From Dysgonomonas hofstadii (GTDB taxonomy: Bacteria > Bacteroidota > Bacteroidia > Bacteroidales > Dysgonomonadaceae): 64,000 nt of DNA. Of this stretch, positions 48,107 through 56,617 are shown one piece after another. The notes under the pieces are model-generated. The model did not search any database and was not told where the DNA came from. It saw nothing but the letters and a program-made list of their open reading frames with translations. The stretch is from positions 62,001 to 126,000 of the forward strand of contig NZ_JACIEP010000001.1 of NCBI RefSeq assembly GCF_014196915.1. The letters run 5' to 3'. The position numbers and the translations under genes were made by a program. The stretch's first letter is position 1. Each line of letters begins with the position of its first letter.

Positions 48107-49498
48107 ATGATTAAGAATTTAATTAAAACAGCAAGCGCCATCTTACTCTTGGCAATGTCGGTTTCCTGTCAGGAAAATAAACATGGCACTGTAGACCTGA
48201 CTTTACCTGAAGAACCGGAAAAGCCAGTAGAAGCACAATATACATATAATCATCCCTGCGCCATGTTCAATCAGGATGACTTCGACAGGGTGAAATCGAT
48301 GCTGGATAATGGCACGGCACCTCAGGCGGTGAAAGACGAGTACCAGAGTCTAAAAAACTCTGTATATACAGCGGCCGGTTATGCACACAATCCGCAAACG
48401 AAAATCGTTCGTGGTGATGTGACCGGAACCGGTGTCGCTTCGGAGAATTATAGTTATGCCATGCGTGACGCTGCATCATCATATCAGAAAGCTCTCTTAT
48501 GGAAACTGACAGGTGATAATCAATATGCAGATGGAGCTGTAAAAATACTGAACGACTGGGCGGCAACGTGTACCGAAGTGACATCTAATGACGCTAATCA
48601 TAAGCTTGCTGCTGGTTGCCAGGGTTACACATTTGCCAATGCAGCTGAGATATTACAAAACTATGAAGGATGGAAAGCCAGTGATCTGGCAACATTCAAA
48701 TCATGGATGGTCCGTGTTTTCGCATCTAAGAATAAAGATTTTCTGGATAATCATCAGGGAGCAAATAATTGTCCGTTGCATTACTGGTCTAACTGGGATT
48801 TGGTGAATCTGTGCTCATATCTGTCTATTGGTGTCTTGACCGAAGACGATGATATGGTCAATTATGTGGTCAACTATTTTCATAATGGTGCCGGAAACGG
48901 CTGTCTCAAAAATATGATACAAGGAGCATTTACCGATCCGCTAAACTCGGGTGAAACTCTTTGCCAGAATCAGGAGAGCGGACGCGATCAGGGACATGCA
49001 TCGATGACAGTTGCCGTTGCGGCCAATCTTGCGCAAATGGCTTATACGCTATATCAGGATAACGAATCTGTAGCCGAACTGGACTTTTTCGCGGCTAGTG
49101 ATAATGCATTGATGAAAATGGGAGAATATACAGCTTTATTCAACCTAAAAGATGGCACAGACAATGCCAATGCCAGTGGTTCATGGCTCATCACTGCCGA
49201 TAAAATGCCTTTCAAAGAATATAAATATTGTACAGGATGTAGTTGCAAGGATCAGAACCATGGAGCTATACATACATCCGTCGCTGATGACACGGGACGT
49301 GGAGGTGTGCGTCCGGGATGGGAAATTCTTTATAATCACTATGCTAATGTAAAAGGATTAGGCAGTGGTTATAAATATGCCAAACAACTATCGGACAAAA
49401 TGCGTCCGGAAGGTGGAACTGGCGACAGCCGTTATGGTGGCAACAGTGGAGCTTTCGATCAATTGGGATGGGGTACTTTGATGATGTACCGTCAATAA
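48107..49498 (+). CDS. Alginate-lyase-superfamily lipoprotein (PL5/PL38-like)
   Basis: 463 residues. Lipobox SVSC (Cys21), so membrane-anchored and possibly surface-exposed. An alpha/alpha toroid of the alginate_lyase type covers about residues 50-400: HPCAMFNQDDFDRVKSML at the start, SYQKALLWKLTGDNQYADGA, then NNCPLHYWSNWDL with Asn221 and His225, and QESGRDQGHASM with Arg293 and His297. Asn, His, Arg plus a Tyr are the usual active-site set of this superfamily. PL38-type enzymes (glucuronan or alginate lyases) are the nearest family I can suggest; the exact family is not certain. It would cleave a uronic-acid backbone and create 4,5-unsaturated ends for the GH88 at the operon's end. It is bracketed by two strong hairpins. 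Confidence 0.75.
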   Translation: MIKNLIKTASAILLLAMSVSCQENKHGTVDLTLPEEPEKPVEAQYTYNHPCAMFNQDDFDRVKSMLDNGTAPQAVKDEYQSLKNSVYTAAGYAHNPQTKIVRGDVTGTGVASENYSYAMRDAASSYQKALLWKLTGDNQYADGAVKILNDWAATCTEVTSNDANHKLAAGCQGYTFANAAEILQNYEGWKASDLATFKSWMVRVFASKNKDFLDNHQGANNCPLHYWSNWDLVNLCSYLSIGVLTEDDDMVNYVVNYFHNGAGNGCLKNMIQGAFTDPLNSGETLCQNQESGRDQGHASMTVAVAANLAQMAYTLYQDNESVAELDFFAASDNALMKMGEYTALFNLKDGTDNANASGSWLITADKMPFKEYKYCTGCSCKDQNHGAIHTSVADDTGRGGVRPGWEILYNHYANVKGLGSGYKYAKQLSDKMRPEGGTGDSRYGGNSGAFDQLGWGTLMMYRQ

Positions 49499-49512
49499 AT
49501 TCATAGAAAATA

Positions 49513-49552
49513 AAACAAGGGGCTTTTCCACCGAAAGACTTGCCCCTTGTTT
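49513..49552 (+). terminator. Hairpin after the alginate-lyase-like gene
   Basis: A perfect 11-bp stem, AAACAAGGGGC (49513-49523) with GCCCCTTGTTT (49542-49552), then TATATT. It lies 14 bp after the lyase stop codon and 14 bp before the next gene's ATG, leaving no room for a new promoter in between. Partial termination with read-through is therefore likely. Confidence 0.82.
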
Positions 49553-49566
49553 ATATTAAAAAGACC

Positions 49567-51225
49567 ATGAAAACAAAAATACTCTTATTCCTTATACTTT
49601 TTATTTTCGTCAAAGGCTTATTTGCTGCCGAGTGGCAATGGTCTGTAGAAATAAAGAGCATGAAATCGGATGAGACAAACGATCATCCCCGTGCTTTCCT
49701 TTGGATACCGTCAGACTGTAAGCAGGTAAGAGGTATTGTTGTAGGTATGCACAACATGCAGGAAGAAGGTATTATGGAACACCCCGATTTTAGGAAAACC
49801 ATGTCAGAGATTGGTTTTGCCGAAATATGGGTGACACCGGGAATAGACCCGCTATTCGATACAGCAACAGGTGCGCAGGCAGCTTTTGATGAAATGCTTG
49901 AATCCCTGGCCGAAGTATCCGGTTATACAAAGATAAAATACGCCCCGATAGTACCTGTCGGACATTCTGCCTATGCGTCCTTTCCATGGAACTTTGCGGC
50001 ATGGAATCCTGAAAGAACTTTAGCAATACTGTCTGTACACGGCGACGCTCCTAAAACTAACCTCACCGGTTGCGGGCGTCCGAACCTAGACTGGCAGAAT
50101 CGCAATACCAACGGTATACCCGGACTAATGGTTATGGGTGAATACGAGTGGTGGGAAGACCGTCTTGATCCAGCCATAATTTACAAGAAAAATTATCCGG
50201 AAGCCCCGGTTTCGCTCCTTGCCGATGCAGGACACGGGCATTTCGATCATTCAGATATGCTGATAGAATATCTGGCATTATTTATCAGAAAAGCAGCCAA
50301 ATTCCGCTTACCGGAAACAATACCGAATGATAGACCAATAAAATTGAAGCCGATAGACCCGCAAAAAGGCTGGCTGGCAGACCGCTGGCATCCGGATCAG
50401 GAAAGAAGAGCCGATACCGCTCCATATCCAGAGTATAAAGGTGATCGTCATGACGCTTTCTGGTATTTCGACCAGGAAATAGCAACTCTTACAGAAAGAT
50501 ATTATGAGAAAGCAAGAGGCAAGAAAGCGCAATATATAGGTATCGTGCAGGATGGAATATTATTGCCATTCGGAGAAAAGTCACATGCCAATTACAATGT
50601 GAGATTCAAACCCGAACAGGATGGATTGATATTTCATCTGGCGGCTATATTCACAGATTCACTACGTAGTTCTGTAGCAGAAAATCATTCAAAAAAAGAA
50701 AATATAAAGATCGACCGTATATGCGGCCCGGTTCAAAAAATAAATGATACAACTTTCACGGTCTGTTTTTATCGTATGGGTTTGAACAACCCTAAGCGTA
50801 CAGGCGATATATGGCTTATTGCACATCATGAAGGAGATAAAGAATATAAGAGTTCGGTTCAGCAACTCAATATCCGAATCCCTTACCCAATAAAAGAAGG
50901 GAAAGCACAGAATATATTATTTAATCCGATAGATAATATATCGAAAAACTCAAAAGAAGTAACACTCGAAGCTAAGTCTGATAGTGGATTACCTGTCTGT
51001 TACTATGTAAAAGAAGGACCTGCTGAGATTATTAAAGATAAACTTATAATAACCAAAATACCGCCGCGAGCCAAATACCCTGTAAAAGTGACAGTTGTAG
51101 CATGGCAATACGGAATAGAAGGTAAATATAAAACGGCTGAGGCTGTTGAAAGAAGTTTTTATATAAGAAAAAACAGGTATAAAGTGAAAATGAAACAAAA
51201 TGGCCGTGGATATGAGACAATGTAG
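49567..51225 (+). CDS. Secreted alpha/beta-hydrolase, possible carbohydrate esterase
   Basis: 552 residues from the ATG at 49567. The frame is open from 49540, but that start lies inside the terminator stem and is rejected. Signal peptide MKTKILLFLILFIFVKGLFA. The N-terminal half is an alpha/beta-hydrolase: VRGIVVGMHNMQEEG (oxyanion region), PVGHSAYASFPW with nucleophile Ser134, GIPGLMVMGEYEWWED, and ADAGHGHFDHSD supplying the likely catalytic His. The C-terminal 250 residues are beta-rich with no recognised domain. In a PUL this fits removal of acetyl or other ester groups from the polysaccharide, but the substrate is inferred only. It starts the run of soluble enzymes after the second hairpin. 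Confidence 0.7.
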   Translation: MKTKILLFLILFIFVKGLFAAEWQWSVEIKSMKSDETNDHPRAFLWIPSDCKQVRGIVVGMHNMQEEGIMEHPDFRKTMSEIGFAEIWVTPGIDPLFDTATGAQAAFDEMLESLAEVSGYTKIKYAPIVPVGHSAYASFPWNFAAWNPERTLAILSVHGDAPKTNLTGCGRPNLDWQNRNTNGIPGLMVMGEYEWWEDRLDPAIIYKKNYPEAPVSLLADAGHGHFDHSDMLIEYLALFIRKAAKFRLPETIPNDRPIKLKPIDPQKGWLADRWHPDQERRADTAPYPEYKGDRHDAFWYFDQEIATLTERYYEKARGKKAQYIGIVQDGILLPFGEKSHANYNVRFKPEQDGLIFHLAAIFTDSLRSSVAENHSKKENIKIDRICGPVQKINDTTFTVCFYRMGLNNPKRTGDIWLIAHHEGDKEYKSSVQQLNIRIPYPIKEGKAQNILFNPIDNISKNSKEVTLEAKSDSGLPVCYYVKEGPAEIIKDKLIITKIPPRAKYPVKVTVVAWQYGIEGKYKTAEAVERSFYIRKNRYKVKMKQNGRGYETM

Positions 51226-51262
51226 GATAATAAATATGACTGAATATCTATACTTTAGCAAA

Positions 51263-52660
51263 ATGAAGAATATAGTATTTATATTATTTCTTTACATTAT
51301 GTCGGGAACTTTTAATGTGTACTCACAAGATAATATTTTAAAACCCCGTGTTTTCATACTGACCGATATCAATAATGAACCCGATGACGAACAATCATTA
51401 GTGCGTCTGTTAGTATATAGCAATGAGTTTGATATTGAGGGTTTGGTTGCCACAACATCCTGTTGGTTGAAAAAAGACACAAGGGAAGATTTGATTAGAA
51501 GACAATTGGCCGCTTATGGGTTAGTTCACCGCAATTTGTCGAAGCATGCCGCAGGATTTCCAACTCAAAAAGAATTGGAGGCGGTAACTTGCACAGGGCA
51601 ACCAACTTATGGGTTGGATGCTGTTGGAATAGGTAAATCAACTACTGGTTCAAGATTATTGATTGAAGCGGCGAAGAAAAAAGATACTCGTCCTCTGTGG
51701 GTGCTATTATGGGGAGGTGCTAACACGCTGGCTCAGGCGTTATTGGATGCCCGCAGCGAATTAAATGAAGAGGAATTGAGTGTTCTTGTTTCTCAATTAA
51801 AAGTATATTCGATTTCAGACCAAGATGATGCAGGCCAGTGGATACGTAAAGAATTCCCTTCTCTTTTTTATATTGTAGACCCTTCTAATCCTGATTTTCA
51901 GCAGTATTATTCAGCTACATGGAATGGAATTGCAGGAGACCGTCATAATAGATCAGGAGTATTATATCACTTCGATTTGGTTGATAGCCCTTGGCTGGGA
52001 AAAAATATAATGAAAAATCACGGAGCTTTAGGAGAATGTTACCCACCAACGGCTGTTCAGATGGAAGGAGATACACCGTCTTTCTTCGGCTTGATAAATA
52101 ATGGTTTGGGTTGGAATATAAGCCCTGATTATGGAGGCTGGGGCGGCCGTTATAAGCTTTATCAGGCATACGGGGAGACCAGACCAATCTGGACAAGTAA
52201 TAAAGATAGCCGCGATACCGTCGAATATGATGCAGGGAAAACTTATACATCTAACGGAACAACAATCTGGCGTTGGCGCGATCATTTTCAATATGATTTT
52301 GCAGCCAGAATGGATTGGTGTATTGCAAATACATACGAAAAGGCAAACCATAATCCGGTTGTTATTTTAAATGGCGACCATACAAAGGATGTGTTGTATA
52401 TAAAAACAGAAGGAAAACAAAAAATACTATTATCGGCAACAGGTACTTCCGATCCCGATAAAGACGATATAGATATAAAATGGTGGATTTATCCGGAAGC
52501 AGGAAATGTGGACGGAGCCGTATTATGCAACGAAAATGGGATGACAACAGAAGTTGATTTGTCAAATGCGAAAGGTGATACCCTTCATGTCATACTTCAG
52601 GTAAACGACAATGGCAGCCCTAATTTATATAGTTATCGCCGGGCAATAATTATCCTTTAA
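51263..52660 (+). CDS. DUF1593 protein, nucleoside-hydrolase-like fold
   Basis: 465 residues from the ATG at 51263; an upstream in-frame start at 51200 overlaps the previous gene by 26 bp and lacks a signal peptide. Signal peptide MKNIVFILFLYIMSGTFNVY. Residues 30-290 match DUF1593: FILTDINNEPDDEQSLVRLL (Asp35, Asp41, Asp42 mimic the metal-binding DxDxxxDD motif of nucleoside hydrolases), WVLLWGGANTLAQALLDAR, and GALGECYPPTAVQMEGDTPS. The C-terminal 85 residues form an Ig-like domain (ATGTSDPDKDDIDIKWWIYP). Proteins of this family have been called cellulose-binding or putative glycosidases, and their reaction is poorly defined. In this locus a hydrolase on a glycosyl bond is plausible but unproven. 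Confidence 0.82.
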   Translation: MKNIVFILFLYIMSGTFNVYSQDNILKPRVFILTDINNEPDDEQSLVRLLVYSNEFDIEGLVATTSCWLKKDTREDLIRRQLAAYGLVHRNLSKHAAGFPTQKELEAVTCTGQPTYGLDAVGIGKSTTGSRLLIEAAKKKDTRPLWVLLWGGANTLAQALLDARSELNEEELSVLVSQLKVYSISDQDDAGQWIRKEFPSLFYIVDPSNPDFQQYYSATWNGIAGDRHNRSGVLYHFDLVDSPWLGKNIMKNHGALGECYPPTAVQMEGDTPSFFGLINNGLGWNISPDYGGWGGRYKLYQAYGETRPIWTSNKDSRDTVEYDAGKTYTSNGTTIWRWRDHFQYDFAARMDWCIANTYEKANHNPVVILNGDHTKDVLYIKTEGKQKILLSATGTSDPDKDDIDIKWWIYPEAGNVDGAVLCNENGMTTEVDLSNAKGDTLHVILQVNDNGSPNLYSYRRAIIIL

Positions 52661-52676
52661 TCAAAACAATCAAAAT

Positions 52677-54677
52677 ATGAGAAACTTAAAAAAGTATTTT
52701 TCTTTATTAATTATCACATCTTTTTTCTGCAATATTCTTTCTGCACAGAAAGTTATTGATTCTACCCGTTCGCAAATAACATCACCCGATGGAAAATACA
52801 TATTCGAAGTTTATCAGAAAGAGTTTTCCGGCGGGGAAAAACAAATGTATTATACTCTCTCTTATAATAACAAAACTGTAATAGAAGAATCGGAACTGGG
52901 AGTATTAATTGAAAACCAGTTGTTTGAATCAGCTTTAGGCATTCAAAATGATTCCTGCAAAATATGGGGTGAAAACTTAACTCTCACTGATAAAAATAGT
53001 CGCACAACAGATAATACATGGAAACCTTTATACGGTGAACGTAATACAATTAAGGATCATTACAACGAATTGACTCTGAAATTTCAAAAAGGTGGAGTTG
53101 AACACAAAGAAATAAAAGAACATACTTATGACAGGAGGCGCTATTATCATATGAATTTTATAGTCCGCGCTTATGATGAAGGAGTTGCTTTCCGTTATCA
53201 TTTCCCAGAGGCCACTAATGGATTGTTTCTTCATATAGTTGGCGAACAAACACAGTTTACGTTACCCGAAGGAACAATGGCATATTATGAGCGTTGGGCA
53301 CAGGGGCCATACTCATTCTTACCTCTAAAGAATTGGAGAGATGAGTGTGAGCGTCCATTAACAATGAAACTGCAAAATGGGCTTACTGTAGCCCTTGCCG
53401 AAGCTGGGATGATTGACTATGCCCGTATGAAATTCCGTTTGAGTGATAAAAAAGCTAATACATTGCAAGCTTCATTATATAGTTCAGTTGATATAATTAC
53501 TCCGTACAATACTCCTTGGCGTGTAATCATGGCGGCTGAAAAGGCAATTGATTTAATTGCAAACAATGATATAATATTAAACCTTAATCCTGAAAACAAG
53601 ATAAAAGATACTTCATGGATTAAGCCGGGGAAAGTCATTCGTGTCGCTAAAATGACTCAGGAAGATGCTAAAAAATGTGTCGACTTTGCTGCCGAACGCG
53701 GACTTCAATATATTCATATAGATGCCGGTTGGTATGGCCCTGAAATAAGTATGAGTTCGGATGCTACAAAGGTGGCAGAGAACAGGGATTTTGATATTCC
53801 TGCATTGACTGCATATGCAGCATCAAAAGGAATCGGGCTGATGGTATATGTAAATCAGCGCGCACTTGTTCAGCAATTGGATGAAATATTACCGCTCTAT
53901 AAAAAATGGGGAATAAAAGGTATAAAATTTGGTTTTGTTCAGATCGGTAACCAGCATTGGAGTACATGGCTTCACGATGCCGTAAAGAAATGTGCGGAAT
54001 ATGAGATGTTGGTCGATATCCATGACGAGTACCGTCCGACAGGTTTCAGCCGTACTTATCCTAACCTGATGACACAGGAAGGTATTCGGGGCAATGAAGA
54101 ATTTCCGGATGCTACAAGTAATACGATATTGCCGTTTACACGTTTTCTTGCAGGTGCAGGAGATTATACAATTTGTTACTATGATAACAGGATAAAAACA
54201 ACGCATGCACATCAATTGGCTATGGCGGCAGTATATTACAGCCCGTTGCAGTTCATGTACTGGTACGATCAGCCATCGGCATATACAGGAGAACCTGAAA
54301 TAGAATTTTTCGATAAGGTAAAAACAGTATGGGATGACACGAAAGTTATAGCAGGAGATATAGGGGAGTCTGTAACGATTGCCCGTCGCAGTGCTCAGGA
54401 TTGGTTTTTAGGCACCATAGGTAATAATGATGCACACAGTATTGTGACTCCCCTGTCTTTTCTGGATGCAGGAAAGAAATATGTAGCTAATATCTATACT
54501 GATGATGATAAAATAGAAACTAAAACCAAAGTAAGGATAACCCGGCTGATAGTAGATAATGCAACCAACCTGCAATTCCAACTGAAAGCAAGCGGCGGGT
54601 GTGCTATCCATTTCACTCCTGCGACAAGAGAGGATTTGAAGAAGTATAAAGCATATAAGACAAATCAGATACTATAA
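52677..54677 (+). CDS. GH97 glycoside hydrolase
   Basis: 666 residues. Signal peptide MRNLKKYFSLLIITSFFCNILSA. N-terminal super-beta-sandwich about 30-280 starts with the GH97 signature SPDGKYIFEVYQ. The TIM barrel lies about 300-560 (YIHIDAGWYGPE, KKWGIKGIKFGFV, LVDIHDEYRPTGFSRTYPN, TQEGIRGNEEFPD), then the C-terminal beta domain. The family contains inverting alpha-glucosidases (SusB) and retaining alpha-galactosidases with an Asp nucleophile. The Asp in VDIHDE and the Glu residues in TQEG and GNEEF are the likely active-site carboxylates, but I cannot decide retaining against inverting. Only 2 bp separate it from the next gene. Probably periplasmic and exo-acting on an alpha-linked side chain. 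Confidence 0.9.
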   Translation: MRNLKKYFSLLIITSFFCNILSAQKVIDSTRSQITSPDGKYIFEVYQKEFSGGEKQMYYTLSYNNKTVIEESELGVLIENQLFESALGIQNDSCKIWGENLTLTDKNSRTTDNTWKPLYGERNTIKDHYNELTLKFQKGGVEHKEIKEHTYDRRRYYHMNFIVRAYDEGVAFRYHFPEATNGLFLHIVGEQTQFTLPEGTMAYYERWAQGPYSFLPLKNWRDECERPLTMKLQNGLTVALAEAGMIDYARMKFRLSDKKANTLQASLYSSVDIITPYNTPWRVIMAAEKAIDLIANNDIILNLNPENKIKDTSWIKPGKVIRVAKMTQEDAKKCVDFAAERGLQYIHIDAGWYGPEISMSSDATKVAENRDFDIPALTAYAASKGIGLMVYVNQRALVQQLDEILPLYKKWGIKGIKFGFVQIGNQHWSTWLHDAVKKCAEYEMLVDIHDEYRPTGFSRTYPNLMTQEGIRGNEEFPDATSNTILPFTRFLAGAGDYTICYYDNRIKTTHAHQLAMAAVYYSPLQFMYWYDQPSAYTGEPEIEFFDKVKTVWDDTKVIAGDIGESVTIARRSAQDWFLGTIGNNDAHSIVTPLSFLDAGKKYVANIYTDDDKIETKTKVRITRLIVDNATNLQFQLKASGGCAIHFTPATREDLKKYKAYKTNQIL

Positions 54678-54679
54678 GC

Positions 54680-56614
54680 ATGAAAATAATTTATATAACA
54701 TTGTTATCCCTTTTTTGCTGTTCTACATTAACTGCTCAATCCGTCTATCCCGGTCAGCATAAAGGAAAGATCAAACAGCCACTGAACGGCGAGGTCAAAG
54801 CCTATAGTTTCGACCTGAAAGACGTTCGCCTACTTGATTCTCCTTTTCGTCAAAATATGGAACGCGAATCCAAATGGATATTATCACTCGGTGTAGACAG
54901 GCTTCTTCACAGTTTCCGCAATACGGCAGGGGCTTATGCCGGACGCGAAGGCGGTTATATGACTGTAAAAAAACTAGGAGGATGGGAATCTCTCGACTGC
55001 GAACTTCGCGGACACTCCACAGGACACATATTATCCGGATTAGCCTACCTCTTTGCCTCTACCGGAGATGAAAGGTATAAAATAAAGTCAGACAGTATTG
55101 TGAAAGGACTGGCAGAAGTACAAGAAGTCCTGATAGAAAATGGGCAGAAAGGGTATATAAGTGCTTACCCTGAAAACCTTATCAATCGTAATATAGCAGG
55201 AAAAAGCGTTTGGGCGCCGTGGTATACACTGCATAAAGTTTATGCAGGGCTTATCGACCAGTATCTTTATTGTGACAACAAAGATGCACTCGAAATTATG
55301 CAAAAAGCCGCTTCATGGGCATATCAGAAACTAATGCCGCTTAGTGAAGAACAACATACAATAATGCTCCGCAACGAATTTGGAGGCATTAATGAGGCTT
55401 TCTATAATCTGTATGCAATAACCGGAAATTCAGAACATAAAAAATTAGCCGAATTCTTTTATCATGCTGCTGTTATCGATCCATTAGCAGAACATAAAGC
55501 CGACCTTTATTTCAAACATGCCAATACATTCATACCAAAAGTAATAGGTGAAGCCCGAAATTACGAACTGCATAGTAGCGAACGGTCTAAAGACATAGCT
55601 AACTTTTTCTGGAATACAGTTATAGACCATCAAACTTATTGCACAGGAGGAAACAGCCATAAAGAAAAGTTCATTCACTCCGACAGCATTTCCAAAAACC
55701 TGACGGGCTATACACAGGAAACATGCAATACAAACAATATGCTAAAACTTACTCGACATTTGTTCTGCTGGGATGCTGATCCGAAATATGCAGATTATTA
55801 TGAAAGGGCATTATATAATCATATTCTCGGTCAACAAGACCCTCAGTCGGGAATGGTCGCTTACTTCCTGCCATTGCTTCCCGGAGCGCATAAGGTATAC
55901 AGCACACCTGAAAACTCTTTCTGGTGCTGTGTCGGTACAGGTTTTGAAAATCATGCAAAATATGGAGAAGCTATTTACTACCACGACAACAATGGATTGT
56001 ATGTAAACCTCTTTATTCCATCAGAACTGACCTGGAACGAAAAAGGTGTAAAAGTAAAACAGGAAACAGATTTTCCTGAAAATGGAAATGTAAGGCTTAC
56101 TATATCAACAGATAAGAATATCAAAATGCCAGTTTACCTACGCTATCCCGAGTGGGCAAAGAATGTGGCGGTAAAAGTCAACGGGAAGAAAATAAACATA
56201 AAACAAACCCAATCGAGTTATATCTCAATTGACAGAACTTGGAAGGATGGGGATCAAATAGAGGTAAATTATCCAATGAATCTGTATCTGGCAGAAACTA
56301 ACGACAACCCTGATAAAGCTGCTGTGATGTACGGGCCTCTTGTCCTTGCAGGCACAATGGGTACGGAAGGAATGAAAGCCCCTGCGCCATTCTCAAATCC
56401 TATGTTGTATAATGATTACTATACTTACGACTATAATGTTCCTGTAAGTATAAAAACAGAATTAAGTCTTAATAAAAAGAATCTGGAACAATATATCAAA
56501 CCGCTTGCAGGGAGTCCTTTAGCCTTTTCTGTAGAAAAAGAAAATGTTCGTTTAGAACCTATCTATAAGATTCATCACCAGCGTTATGTAGTTTATTGGG
56601 ATTTATTAAAATAA
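54680..56614 (+). CDS. GH127-family (DUF1680) glycosidase, beta-L-arabinofuranosidase-like
   Basis: 644 residues; signal peptide MKIIYITLLSLFCCSTLTAQ. Alpha/alpha six-barrel about 40-430 with LRGHSTGHILSGLAYLFA, WAPWYTLHKVYAGLIDQYLY and NEFGGINEAFYNLYAITG, followed by beta domains. The zinc-site pattern of Bifidobacterium HypBA1 (Glu338, Cys340, Cys417, Cys418) is conserved as Glu347, Cys349 (TQETCNTNNM) and Cys416, Cys417 (FWCCVGTGFENHAKYGEAIY). In this family a Cys thiolate serves as nucleophile, so the catalytic centre looks intact. Members release beta-L-arabinofuranose, and related families act on other sugars (for example GH146). Suggests arabinose or a similar sugar in the PUL3 substrate. 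Translationally close to both neighbours (2 and 3 bp). Confidence 0.92.
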   Translation: MKIIYITLLSLFCCSTLTAQSVYPGQHKGKIKQPLNGEVKAYSFDLKDVRLLDSPFRQNMERESKWILSLGVDRLLHSFRNTAGAYAGREGGYMTVKKLGGWESLDCELRGHSTGHILSGLAYLFASTGDERYKIKSDSIVKGLAEVQEVLIENGQKGYISAYPENLINRNIAGKSVWAPWYTLHKVYAGLIDQYLYCDNKDALEIMQKAASWAYQKLMPLSEEQHTIMLRNEFGGINEAFYNLYAITGNSEHKKLAEFFYHAAVIDPLAEHKADLYFKHANTFIPKVIGEARNYELHSSERSKDIANFFWNTVIDHQTYCTGGNSHKEKFIHSDSISKNLTGYTQETCNTNNMLKLTRHLFCWDADPKYADYYERALYNHILGQQDPQSGMVAYFLPLLPGAHKVYSTPENSFWCCVGTGFENHAKYGEAIYYHDNNGLYVNLFIPSELTWNEKGVKVKQETDFPENGNVRLTISTDKNIKMPVYLRYPEWAKNVAVKVNGKKINIKQTQSSYISIDRTWKDGDQIEVNYPMNLYLAETNDNPDKAAVMYGPLVLAGTMGTEGMKAPAPFSNPMLYNDYYTYDYNVPVSIKTELSLNKKNLEQYIKPLAGSPLAFSVEKENVRLEPIYKIHHQRYVVYWDLLK

Positions 56615-56617
56615 AAT

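Noticed and set aside
49540-49566. Upstream start for the alpha/beta-hydrolase gene (reading MPLVYIKKT)
   Set aside because: Lies in the 3' arm of the terminator hairpin and places nine residues before an otherwise perfect signal peptide.
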